Assembly (NCBI GenBank): GCA_023432025.1
Contig: JAEYVE010000183.1
Span: forward strand, 1 to 15,023
Length of the DNA stretch: 15,023 nucleotides
DNA from: Pseudomonadota bacterium
GTDB lineage: Bacteria; Myxococcota_A; Polyangia; Polyangiales; Polyangiaceae
Direction of reading: 5' to 3'
The notes below the pieces were generated by a model. That model worked only from the letters and a program-made list of their open reading frames with translations, was not told the DNA's origin and did not search any database. A program made the position numbers and the translations under genes. Shown here in pieces: positions 1-6,711 of the stretch (position 1 is the stretch's first letter; each line of letters starts with the position of its first letter).

Positions 1-719
1 ACCGTGTACTGCAAAGGTGTGGAGCCGCGATCGCTGTTTTCACCGATTTTTCCCGGCGCCGCTTCCACGTTGAAGGCTTCGAGGGCCTCGAGGACGTCGT
101 CCGCGGATACGTCGTAGGCGACCATTCTGTCCGGCTTGAGCCAGACACGCATGGCGTACTCTTTGGCGCCGAGGATGTCGGCGAAGCCGATCCCCTGGAT
201 CCTCTTCAGCTCGGCGAGCACGTTGATGTCGGCGAAGTTGTACAAGAACTTCTCGTCGTGCCGCTCGTCTGTGCTGTAGATGCTCAGGTACAAGAGCATC
301 GCGTTTTCTTCCTTCGCGATCTTCACGCCGTTGCGGCTCACCTCCTCGGGAAGCTCGCCCATCACGGCGTTCACCCTGTTTTGCACGTTCACCGCCGCAA
401 TGTCCGGATCGGTGCCGGTCTCGAACAGGATTTGAACCACGCCGACGCCGTCGTTGCCTGCGTCGCTGCTCATGTACTTCATCCCGGGCACGCCGTTGAT
501 CGCGCGCTCGAGCGGAACGATGGCAGCCTTCGTCACGGTCTCGGCGTTGGCCCCCGTGTACTCCACGGTCACGTTCACCTCGGGAGGCGCCACGTTCGGA
601 AACAACGTCATGGGCATGCGCGCGAGGGCCACGACACCCAGGAGCGTGATGATGATGGACACCACCGTCGCCAGGACCGGCCGGCGCGTGAACGCGAACG
701 TATTCTGTGAAGGATTCAT
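1..719 (-). CDS. RND (HAE-1 family) efflux permease, N-terminal part, cut by window edge
   Basis: This is the first 239 codons of an inner-membrane proton-driven RND drug/solvent exporter; the frame is still open at base 1. It begins MNPSQNTFAFTRRPVLATVV, giving a first transmembrane helix at about residues 13-34. The family's periplasmic start follows (LFPNVAPPEVNVTVEYTGA, about 43-61), then MKYMSSDAGNDG and FETGTDPDIAAVNVQNRVN, which match the AcrB/MexB porter domain PN1. Residues from about 135 on fit PN2. The ATG at 719-717 lies 10 bases after the adaptor stop codon and has no clear Shine-Dalgarno sequence, so translational coupling is likely. In a tripartite pump it would work with the adaptor encoded just upstream and an outer-membrane TolC-type channel that is not in view. 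Substrate cannot be told from this part. A full protein would have about 1000-1050 residues. Confidence 0.93.
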   Translation of the reverse strand, partial: MNPSQNTFAFTRRPVLATVVSIIITLLGVVALARMPMTLFPNVAPPEVNVTVEYTGANAETVTKAAIVPLERAINGVPGMKYMSSDAGNDGVGVVQILFETGTDPDIAAVNVQNRVNAVMGELPEEVSRNGVKIAKEENAMLLYLSIYSTDERHDEKFLYNFADINVLAELKRIQGIGFADILGAKEYAMRVWLKPDRMVAYDVSADDVLEALEAFNVEAAPGKIGENSDRGSTPLQYT

Positions 720-729
720 ACGAAGAAGC

Positions 730-1884
730 TCAGTTCACGGCTCGCGTCTCCAAACGAGCGCCTTCTTTGACCTTCTGAATCCCCTCCAGAACGAATCTAT
801 CTTCCGAACCGAGCCCGTCTGCGACCACGAATGAATCCTTGAGGCGCGCCTTCGGGACCAGCTCCTTGGCGCGCGCCCGGTTCTCGGGATCCAACGTGTA
901 AACGTAGAGACGGCCTTGCACCTCGAACGTGGACTTCTGCGGCACGAGCAAGGCGTCGCGAATGTCGGTACGAACGACCACCTTTCCGCTACTGCCGTGC
1001 TTCAAGAGGCCCGCGGGGTTCGGAAAGCGCGCTCGAAACGTGACGTTTCCGGTCTGCTTGTCGACCTCGTTGCCCACCGCGTCGATGACGCCCTGCTCGG
1101 AATAGACGGACCCGTCCACCAGACGCAGAGAGACAGTCTTGGGGCGCTCTTCGGGTTTCGACGCGGCGTACTCCAGGTAGTCGCGCTCCGAGACGTGGAA
1201 GTAAACGAACACCTCACTCGCATCCGCGAGCGTCGTCAGCACGTCGTCCTTGCCGACCATCGTACCCACACGGTGCGGAATGCGGTTGACGACTCCCGCG
1301 AAGGGGGCGCGCACGGTCGTGTGGTTCAGGTTGATCGTCGCCTGGTTGTGCTCTGCTTTGGCTCTCGACAGCTTCGCGGTGAGGGCGTCCACCTTCGACG
1401 TACCGAGCGCGAGCTCAGCCTTCGACGCGATGTTCTTTTCCGAGAGCATGCGAGTGTTGTCCAGCTCGAGCTGGGCCCTCTTCAGATCTGCCTCGGCGAC
1501 CTTGGTGGCGGCGAAGGCCTTGAGCTGCTCCTGTTGCAGCTCGCTCGCTCGAATCACGAACATCGGCTGGTCCGCTTGGACCGGCGCGCCCTCGTCCACG
1601 TCCACGGACTGAATGACGCCCTTCACGCGCGACCGAATCTCGGTGTATCGAACAGCCTGGACCTGACCTACGAATTCGCGCTCGTAGCTGGCTGCGGAAG
1701 GCTCGACGGACGCCACTTGGAAAACCGGCGGCTTGTCCTCCGTTTCGGCGTGTGCGCCGCGACATCCGACGACCACTGCACAGAGCGTGATGCCAACGAG
1801 CGCCCTCACGCACCTCACTGGTAGCTGCGCCCATTCGACGGAACGCTCATTCTTCGCTTGCTTCATTACTCGGGCGGCCCTCAT
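730..1884 (-). CDS. RND efflux periplasmic adaptor (membrane fusion) lipoprotein
   Basis: The product is an AcrA/MexA-type adaptor of 384 residues that links an RND pump to an outer-membrane channel. A hydrophobic signal segment ends in VVVGC (Cys about residue 41), a plausible lipobox. Next come a lipoyl half-motif (VKGVIQSVDVDEGAPVQADQ), an alpha-hairpin/coiled coil rich in A, E, K and L, the second lipoyl half (TTVRAPFAGVVNRIPHRVG), a beta-barrel and a membrane-proximal domain (LLVPQKSTFEVQG). The frame is open up to a TTG at 1971, but that codon lies inside the sigma-54 promoter, so it cannot be the start. The ATG at 1884 has GAAGGG about 7 bases upstream and is preferred. ATG 1866 (Cys at 35) and GTG 1818 (Cys at 19) remain possible because the signal peptide is long from 1884. 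It is the first gene of an operon with the RND permease. Confidence 0.92.
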   Translation of the reverse strand: MRAARVMKQAKNERSVEWAQLPVRCVRALVGITLCAVVVGCRGAHAETEDKPPVFQVASVEPSAASYEREFVGQVQAVRYTEIRSRVKGVIQSVDVDEGAPVQADQPMFVIRASELQQEQLKAFAATKVAEADLKRAQLELDNTRMLSEKNIASKAELALGTSKVDALTAKLSRAKAEHNQATINLNHTTVRAPFAGVVNRIPHRVGTMVGKDDVLTTLADASEVFVYFHVSERDYLEYAASKPEERPKTVSLRLVDGSVYSEQGVIDAVGNEVDKQTGNVTFRARFPNPAGLLKHGSSGKVVVRTDIRDALLVPQKSTFEVQGRLYVYTLDPENRARAKELVPKARLKDSFVVADGLGSEDRFVLEGIQKVKEGARLETRAVN

Positions 1885-1954
1885 TCGTGAGCCCTTCGGT
1901 AGGACTTGAACCGCACTTTCGGCCCCCAGGCAGAGTTTGCGGCTTCGCTCGCCA

Positions 1955-1971
1955 AGCAAAGTAAGTGCCAA
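1955..1971 (-). promoter_or_regulatory. Sigma-54 (-24/-12) promoter of the adaptor-RND operon
   Basis: Read on the minus strand, the site is TTGGCACTTACTTTGCT. This matches the sigma-54 consensus YTGGCACGRNNNTTGCW at both invariant dinucleotides: GG at 1969-1968 and GC at 1957-1956, in exact -24/-12 spacing. The predicted transcription start is near 1944, leaving a leader of about 60 bases before the ATG at 1884. It needs an AAA+ activator, and an NtrC-type regulator is encoded immediately upstream. Operator copies sit 86 and 109 bases upstream of the predicted start. Confidence 0.82.
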
Positions 1972-2021
1972 TGCGTGAGCAGCTGCGTTCCAGGCCCGAA
2001 GCTCACGTGCGCTCCGCGCCG

Positions 2022-2061
2022 TGAGACAGAATGCGACCCTCTCTGGTCGTGAAATGCGACC
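2022..2061. promoter_or_regulatory. Tandem operator/enhancer sites upstream of the efflux operon
   Basis: The strong site at 2045-2061 reads GGTCGTGAAATGCGACC, an inverted repeat with one mismatched pair per arm around AAA. A weaker site at 2022-2038 keeps a perfect right half (TGCGACC at 2032-2038) and a poor left half. Their centres (2053 and 2030) are 23 bases apart, about two helical turns. They lie at about -109 and -86 from the predicted sigma-54 start, the usual place for NtrC-type enhancers. The same word recurs in front of the kinase gene (5005-5021). Binding by the response regulator encoded at 2143-3534 is inferred. Confidence 0.72.
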
Positions 2062-2100
2062 TCGGGGCGCGCCGCTCGCTTCCCCGTTTCTCCACCCGGT

Positions 2101-2118
2101 GGCTCTCGCCCGAGAGCC
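2101..2118 (-). terminator. Hairpin after the response regulator gene, possible weak terminator
   Basis: A perfect inverted repeat (GGCTCTCG, 2-base loop, CGAGAGCC) begins 24 bases after the regulator stop codon on the minus strand. There is no T-run after it, so classical intrinsic termination is doubtful. It may slow read-through from the kinase-regulator operon into the efflux operon or protect the mRNA 3' end. Confidence 0.35.
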
Positions 2119-2142
2119 GAGAGCTCCACTCCGCGGGCGCGC

Positions 2143-3534
2143 CTACGTTTCCGAATCGTCTTCTTCGGCGGACACAGCCACGTCCGAGTCGCCCCACTCC
2201 GCTACCTTCCGGTACAGCGTCCGTCGGTCCAGCCCGAGGATTTTGGCGGCTCGTGCCTTGTGCCCACCGGTCTTGGCCAAAATCCTCCGGATGTACGCTC
2301 GTTCGAGGTCCGCGAGCGAAAGCTCCTCCAGGGCCGCATCTTCGACGAGCGAGCCGAGCGCTGGCGGAGCATCCAGCGCAAAGTCCTCGACGGTGAGAAC
2401 GTCGTGCTCCGCAAATACCGCGGCCCGCTCGACGGCGTTGATCAACTCTCGCACGTTTCCGGGCCACCTCTGACGATGGAGGTAGCGGCTTGCTTCGGCG
2501 GAAATGCCCAGGGGACCACGTCCCGACCGCTTCGTGATGCCGTCCAGAACCTGGTCCACGATCACGTCCACGTCCTCACGTCGTTCCCGTAGAGGAGGCA
2601 GCTCGATGCGCACCACGTTCAAACGGTGGTACAGGTCCTGGCGGAAGCGACGTTCACGCAGCGCTTCTTCGAGCGGTTGATTCGTCGCTGCAATGATGCG
2701 CGCGTCCGCGGCGACGTCTTCGGTGGCGCCGAGAGGCCGCACGTGATTGGACTCCAGGGCTTGCAGGAGCTTGGGTTGAAGCTCGACGGGCAGCTCCCCG
2801 AGCTCGTCGAGGAACAAGGTGCCCCGGTGTGCTTGTTCGAACACGCCAGCCCTGTTCTCGCGCGCGTCCGTGTAGGCCCCACGACGAACGCCAAAGAGCT
2901 CCGCCTCCGCCAGCCCAGAAGGCAACGCCGCGCAGTTCAATTGCACGAACTTCGCTAAGCTTCTTTCGCTGCTTTCGTGAATGAAGCGCGCCAAGGCGCC
3001 CTTTCCCACCCCGCTCTCGCCTGTAATGAGGATAGGCAAGTGGCTGCTCGCCGCGCGACGGGCGAGGCTCAAGACCCGCTGCATCGCCGGGCTGCGCACG
3101 GCGATTCCGCTCGGCGCCTCGCGAGCGACCGTCTCTCGCAGGCGGACGATTTCTCGGCGCATCTGACGCTCGCGAAGCGCCCGCCGCACGGCGAGCGTCA
3201 GAACCTCGATGCGGAACGGCTTGGCCAGAAAGTCCACGGCGCCGCGTCGCACCGCCTCGACCGCCAAATCGATGGAACCGAACGCCGTGATGAGCAGAAC
3301 GGTTTGGCTCGGGCGCTCCTTGTGAATGGCGCGCAAGAGCTCCAAGCCGCGCAGCTCCGGCATTTCGACGTCTGAAATGACTACATCGAAGGACGTGCTC
3401 TTCAGTGTTTCCAGAGCGCGCAGAGCGGACGTTTCTCCCGTCGCTTGGAACCCCTCTTCCATGAGCGACTCGACGAGCCAGGACACGACTCCCGGATCAT
3501 CGTCCACGACGAGAATGGAAGGCGCCTTGCTCAT
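2143..3534 (-). CDS. NtrC-family sigma-54-dependent response regulator
   Basis: The 463-residue protein has three domains. The receiver (about 5-120) shows acidic residues D11-D12, phosphoacceptor D55 (ISDVEMP) and K105 (LAKPF). The AAA+ domain (about 143-375) has Walker A GESGVGKG (172-179), Walker B TLFLDEL (239-245) and the FRQDLYHRLNV region (297-307). A Fis-type helix-turn-helix spans about 411-444 (AAKILGLDRRTLYRKV). The sigma-54-contacting L1 loop reads GAYTDA (219-224) instead of GAFTGA. A short acidic tail follows the DNA-binding domain. The start is the ATG at 3534, overlapping the kinase stop as ATGA and preceded by a perfect AGGAGG; a longer reading from 3582 is unlikely. It is likely phosphorylated by the neighbouring kinase and activates the sigma-54 promoter of the efflux operon, probably through the operators at 2022-2061. 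Confidence 0.93.
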   Translation of the reverse strand: MSKAPSILVVDDDPGVVSWLVESLMEEGFQATGETSALRALETLKSTSFDVVISDVEMPELRGLELLRAIHKERPSQTVLLITAFGSIDLAVEAVRRGAVDFLAKPFRIEVLTLAVRRALRERQMRREIVRLRETVAREAPSGIAVRSPAMQRVLSLARRAASSHLPILITGESGVGKGALARFIHESSERSLAKFVQLNCAALPSGLAEAELFGVRRGAYTDARENRAGVFEQAHRGTLFLDELGELPVELQPKLLQALESNHVRPLGATEDVAADARIIAATNQPLEEALRERRFRQDLYHRLNVVRIELPPLRERREDVDVIVDQVLDGITKRSGRGPLGISAEASRYLHRQRWPGNVRELINAVERAAVFAEHDVLTVEDFALDAPPALGSLVEDAALEELSLADLERAYIRRILAKTGGHKARAAKILGLDRRTLYRKVAEWGDSDVAVSAEEDDSET

Positions 3535-4982
3535 GATGCCTCCTGCTCGAGTTGGCGTGGAAGCGTGACCCGCACGACGCAACCCGGAGCGCCGTCCTCG
3601 ACGAAATCCACGCTGCCGCCGTGCTCACGTACGATCGAGCTCACGACGGAGAGGCCGAGGCCGCTCCCGCCGGAGGCCGCCTTCGTCGTCAAGAAAGGCT
3701 CGAACAAATGGGCCCTCACGGGTTCGGGAATGCCGGTTCCACGGTCTCGCACTTCGAGCACGAGCGAGCGTTCATCGCCTCCGATCTCCACTTGGACGAC
3801 GGCGTCTTCTGGCGACGCTTCGAGGGCGTTCCTCATGAGGTTCAAGGCGACCTGCTGCAGCTGATCGGGATCCGCAAACACATCCGTTCGTCCGGAGCGT
3901 TCTACCCTGAACGCCACCTTACGCCTTCTTGCCTCGATTTCGAGAAGCGCAACCACGCTGCGAATCGACGCCTCTGCGTCGATTCGCGCTCTCACGGGGG
4001 CTCTGCGTCGCGTGATGGAAAGCATTTGTCGCACGATTCGTGTGATGCGCTCCGTTTGTTCGACGAGCACGGCTGCCGTTCGTCGGGTGGCCGCCGCATC
4101 GTCCGCGTGTTTGTGAAGCGCACGAGCTCGGCCTTCCAAAATTTGGAGCGGCGACCCGATTTCGTGCGCCATGACCGCGGAGAGTTGGCCCAGGGTGACC
4201 AGCTTGTCGGCGTTCTGCAGCTCTCGTTCGATGCGCTGGCGCGCTTCCATCTCGCGATCGGCCCGCACTCTCGCCGCTTCGAGATCCCGAACGAGCAGGT
4301 CGAACTCCCGTTGGGTCTCGCCCACTTCGTCGGCGCTGCGCGACGACGGCGGTATACCCAAGTCCCCCGAACGAACACGCTGCATGTTCGCGACCATGCG
4401 AGCCAGAGGCGATCCCACGTACCTTCGAGTCAAAACCCACGTGAGGGCGGCAGCCGCAGCAATGAACGCGGCAGCGGTCAGGAGCAGGTTGCGCCGGGTC
4501 TCCGACAGATCGCGCTGCAACTCCGTCAGAGGCCTCTCCAGCACGATCGACGACGCCCCAGCGGGCACCTCGTCCCGCAGCCGAAGCCCCAAGAGCAAAG
4601 CGTTCGAGCCGCTCTTGGGCGAATACTCGAGCACCGGGCTCGCGCTGACCCTCGCGCTTCTTTCGACGCGGGCCACGTCGTCCGTCGGAAGCACGTTCCG
4701 CGTGGCGCCAACGAGCTGCCCCTCCTCGTCGTACACGAAGATGGCCACGGAAGGATCCACGTGGGAGAGGTCGCGTAGCGTTTCCGCGACGTCCTCAATC
4801 TGACGGTCGCGCAGCGCATTCTCGAAGGCCGTCTGCAGGCTTCGCCCCAAGAGGAGCGCCTCCCCCTCCGCCACTCGGCGTAGGTCCCGCTCCTCGCTCC
4901 GCAACTGCAAGAAGCCGCCGCCGCCGACCAGCAGCAAAGCACACGCACCAATGGCGAGCGTCATGCGGGTGGCCAGCTTCAT
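3531..4982 (-). CDS. Membrane sensor histidine kinase, partner of the NtrC-type regulator
   Basis: The 483-residue protein has a transmembrane helix at about 7-26 and an extracytoplasmic sensor at about 27-163. The sensor contains VAIFVYDEEGQLVGATRN, which resembles a single Cache/PDC fold. A second helix (about 165-184) and a HAMP linker (about 185-238) follow. The HisKA dimerisation helix carries the phospho-accepting His273 in AVMAHEIGSPLQ. The ATPase domain shows the N box NLMRNALEA (381-389), G1 DRGTGIPE (413-420), F box FEPFLTTK (427-434) and G2 GGSGLGLSV (438-446), so all catalytic boxes are intact. The stop codon overlaps the regulator's ATG, which indicates a cognate pair. The ATG at 4982 has no clear Shine-Dalgarno sequence. 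Operators lie directly upstream, suggesting autoregulation. The ligand is unknown; control of an efflux pump suggests a toxic compound or envelope stress. Confidence 0.93.
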   Translation of the reverse strand: MKLATRMTLAIGACALLLVGGGGFLQLRSEERDLRRVAEGEALLLGRSLQTAFENALRDRQIEDVAETLRDLSHVDPSVAIFVYDEEGQLVGATRNVLPTDDVARVERSARVSASPVLEYSPKSGSNALLLGLRLRDEVPAGASSIVLERPLTELQRDLSETRRNLLLTAAAFIAAAAALTWVLTRRYVGSPLARMVANMQRVRSGDLGIPPSSRSADEVGETQREFDLLVRDLEAARVRADREMEARQRIERELQNADKLVTLGQLSAVMAHEIGSPLQILEGRARALHKHADDAAATRRTAAVLVEQTERITRIVRQMLSITRRRAPVRARIDAEASIRSVVALLEIEARRRKVAFRVERSGRTDVFADPDQLQQVALNLMRNALEASPEDAVVQVEIGGDERSLVLEVRDRGTGIPEPVRAHLFEPFLTTKAASGGSGLGLSVVSSIVREHGGSVDFVEDGAPGCVVRVTLPRQLEQEAS

Positions 4983-5024
4983 GGTCGTGGTTTGTCACAC
5001 CCCAGGTCGCAAAATGCGACCTGG
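4983..5024. promoter_or_regulatory. Perfect inverted-repeat operator and weaker neighbour before the kinase gene
   Basis: Bases 5002-5024 form a perfect 10+3+10 inverted repeat (CCAGGTCGCA, AAA, TGCGACCTGG). Its core at 5005-5021 differs by only two bases from the operator at 2045-2061. A weaker copy at 4983-4999 has an exact left half GGTCGTG and 4 of 7 matches in the right half. The centres (5013 and 4991) are 22 bases apart, repeating the pairing seen at the efflux promoter. The sites end next to the kinase ATG and lie downstream of the predicted sigma-54 start, so they may give negative feedback or act as a downstream enhancer. In RNA the repeat would form a hairpin in the leader. Confidence 0.72.
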
Positions 5025-5076
5025 CTGACGAAAATCACCCGCGCTCCTGCGGCTTTCTTCACGGCATAGCGCGCAA

Positions 5077-5092
5077 CGCAAGAGGCGTGCCT
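5077..5092 (-). promoter_or_regulatory. Probable sigma-54 promoter of the kinase-regulator operon
   Basis: Read on the minus strand, the site is AGGCACGCCTCTTGCG. It keeps GGCACG and TTGC with GG and GC 12 bases apart, but has A for T before GG and G for A/T after TTGC. The predicted start is near 5066, giving an 84-base leader that contains the perfect operator repeat. If real, the regulator would drive its own operon. The support is sequence match and context only. Confidence 0.55.
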
Positions 5093-5168
5093 GCTCCCCG
5101 GCAGAGCCGATTCCCGGGCATCCACCACAAGGCCCGCCGCTGGCGCGCCCTAGCCCGCCCCATCGATC

Positions 5169-5197
5169 TTGACCATCCCAAGCGCGGAGCATGTGAC
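5169..5197 (+). promoter_or_regulatory. Possible sigma-70-type promoter of the reductase-like gene
   Basis: TTGACC (5169-5174) matches the -35 consensus at 5 of 6 bases. After a 17-base spacer, TGTGAC (5192-5197) matches the -10 at only 3 of 6. A start near 5204 would give a leader of about 7 bases to the ATG at 5211, in keeping with the missing Shine-Dalgarno sequence there. Confidence 0.3.
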
Positions 5198-5210
5198 AAA
5201 CTACCCCGGC

Positions 5211-6167
5211 ATGACCGTGCACCTGCTCGATCAGATCGCCCGCCGAAACCCGGGCATTTGCCTCTACGGCTTTGCGCCGCCGAAGCTCACGTCCACTCCT
5301 GACCAACTTGCGAGCATCGCCGAGCAGCAGGTGGAGCGGCTGCGCGGCGTCGATGTCGACGGCGTCATCGTTTACGACATTCAGGACGAGGCGGAGCGCA
5401 CCGCGGAGCCACGTCCGTTTCCGTTTCTGCCAACGCTCCCCCCAGAAGAGTACGTGGACGTTCACCTGCGTCCCCTCGCGCTGCCCAAGGTCGTCTACCG
5501 GTGCGTGGCCCGCGATACGCCGGAGAGCTTCGTCACGTGGCTCCACACCCAACAGGGCTCGCAGAACCTCAGCGTGTTGGTCGGCGCTCCCAGTCGAAAT
5601 GCCTCCGTAGGGCTCACCCTGCGCGATGCGTACGGGCTCGTGGCTCAGCACGCTCCCGGGCTCACGCTCGGCGGCGTCACCATCGCAGAGCGCCACGAGC
5701 GCGGCCACGATGAGCACGAACGCATCCTGTCGAAGAGCGCGGCGGGCTGCCGCTTCTTCGTCACGCAGGCCGTGTACGACGTCACGTCGACCCTATCGCT
5801 CATTTCGGACTATTCACTCGCCGCCCGTGAAACGGGCAAGAGTGCCCAGCCCATCATCCTCACGTTCTCTCCCTGCGGCTCGCTCAAGACGCTCGCTTTC
5901 ATGAAGTGGCTCGGCATTCGCTTCCCGCGCTGGCTCGAAAACGAGCTACGTCTCGCCACGGACCCCTTGGAAAGCTCGGTGCGCCTCTGCGAACGCATCT
6001 TCCTCGAGGTCTGGAGCTACGCGCGCGACAAAGGCGTGCCCCTCGGCGTGAACGTCGAGAGCGTCTCCATCCGCAAAGCCGAGATCGACGCTTCGATCGC
6101 GCTCGTTCAGGCTCTGCGCGCGCACATGCGGCGTGCGTTGGGTGAGGGGGCGGCGTTGGGGGGGTGA
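5211..6167 (+). CDS. Methylenetetrahydrofolate reductase (MetF/COG0685) family protein
   Basis: This 318-residue protein looks like a flavin-dependent TIM-barrel enzyme of the methylenetetrahydrofolate reductase family. Family-like blocks are APPKLTS (22-28), VDGVIVYDIQDE (49-60), LGGVTIAERH (153-162) and RFFVTQAVYD (181-190); the last resembles the F-V/I-TQ-F/Y-D strand of MetF. The length fits the bacterial enzyme (about 290-320). The N-terminal segment reads LYGFAPPK where E. coli MetF has FEFFPPR, so the catalytic Glu appears to be absent. That suggests an altered reaction or a paralogue rather than the housekeeping reductase. The frame can be read from a TTG at 5169, but this overlaps a candidate -35 box, so ATG 5211 is preferred although no ribosome-binding site is visible. 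It diverges from the kinase gene and no folate or methionine gene is nearby. Family assignment is fairly sure; exact function is not. Confidence 0.75.
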   Translation: MTVHLLDQIARRNPGICLYGFAPPKLTSTPDQLASIAEQQVERLRGVDVDGVIVYDIQDEAERTAEPRPFPFLPTLPPEEYVDVHLRPLALPKVVYRCVARDTPESFVTWLHTQQGSQNLSVLVGAPSRNASVGLTLRDAYGLVAQHAPGLTLGGVTIAERHERGHDEHERILSKSAAGCRFFVTQAVYDVTSTLSLISDYSLAARETGKSAQPIILTFSPCGSLKTLAFMKWLGIRFPRWLENELRLATDPLESSVRLCERIFLEVWSYARDKGVPLGVNVESVSIRKAEIDASIALVQALRAHMRRALGEGAALGG

Positions 6168-6414
6168 GGAGCCTGGCCGGCAAGACGACCTGGAAGTTTG
6201 CCGCGCCGTCGGCGGTCCTCTGTGCGAGCGCCGAGAGAGACGGGACGACGAGTGCAGTTCAACCCCAGGCACGCCCGTAGCGTTCTACTGCGTCTCCTCG
6301 GTGGTTCCCGCCGGGTGTCAGTTACTTTCGCATGGACTTTACTGCTGCCCGACCGGCTGAAGACCCCCGAGACCTATGCTTCTTCGCCTCTTCGCCACGC
6401 GCGCACGATGAGAA

Positions 6415-6449
6415 GAACCCCCAGGTCCCGCGAGGGAGGCGGGGGGTTC
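6415..6449 (-). terminator. Strong two-part hairpin, probable minus-strand terminator
   Basis: An 8-base outer stem (GAACCCCC with GGGGGTTC) encloses a second stem TCCC/GGGA with a GCGA loop. On the minus strand it starts two bases after a TGA stop and is followed by TTCTTCTCAT, a modest pyrimidine tract. On the plus strand no T-rich tract follows. It therefore best fits termination of a leftward transcript, although it could also stop rightward read-through from the reductase-like gene. Confidence 0.5.
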
Positions 6450-6451
6450 CT

Positions 6452-6580
6452 TCAGGGGCCGTTGAACAGGTCCTCTCCGCCCCCGACTCCCCCCGTCTTG
6501 GCGCCACCAGTGCTAGGCGCCCCGCCACTGGAAGTTGTGCCTCCCCCAGGTGAACCGGCTGTGCTCGGACATATCCGATC
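6452..6580 (-). pseudogene. Gly/Thr/Ser-rich C-terminal remnant (speculative)
   Basis: Between an in-frame TAG (6583-6581) and a TGA (6454-6452) lies a 42-codon frame without a start codon. Its product is low-complexity, with blocks such as GSPGGGTTSSGGAPSTGG and TGGVGGGEDLF. Such Gly/Thr/Ser-rich tails are common in surface proteins and lipoproteins of myxobacteria. A hairpin terminator follows two bases after the stop, as expected for a real gene 3' end. One reading is the decayed 3' end of a leftward gene whose 5' part was lost when the defence operon arrived. GC-rich sequence gives such frames by chance, so confidence is low. Confidence 0.25.
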
Positions 6581-6711
6581 CTACCAAAGAGCTGAGTGTC
6601 GCAGACCGAGTTCCAGACCAGGCGACTCTCTGGTAGTCATTGGTTCCATGGTCGCATTCCCCCGCCCGGTTCATGAAGTTCGGGGCGTCGAGGAGTCGGT
6701 CGACTTCGAGC

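Larger units (their letters stand above)
6168..6711. other. 544-base non-coding gap between the reductase-like gene and the defence operon
   Basis: No convincing gene is seen on either strand. Short open frames of 60-75 codons exist but look like ordinary GC-rich noise. The gap holds a hairpin terminator (6415-6449), a Gly-rich minus-strand frame that may be a gene remnant (6452-6580), and a short palindrome TCGGA-CATA-TCCGA (6565-6578) that could be an operator for the downstream operon about 130 bases before its start codon. I recognise no clear promoter boxes for the helicase gene and no tRNA, insertion sequence or attachment site. Confidence 0.6.

Noticed and set aside
3552..4778. Plus-strand open frame (408 codons) opposite the histidine kinase
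   Set aside because: The minus strand encodes a complete kinase with every catalytic box. The plus-strand product is His/Arg-rich noise.
5002..5024. Perfect inverted repeat considered as an intrinsic terminator
   Set aside because: No gene ends there on either strand and no T-run follows on either side. Its core recurs near another promoter, which fits an operator better.
4995..5717. Minus-strand open frame (240 codons) covering the kinase promoter and opposite the reductase-like gene
   Set aside because: It runs through the sigma-54 element and the operator and overlaps the reductase-like gene. Its product shows no family features.
6332..6553. Small plus-strand open frame in the gap before the helicase
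   Set aside because: It has no ribosome-binding site, an Arg/Pro/Ser-rich composition typical of GC-rich chance frames, and runs through the terminator hairpin.
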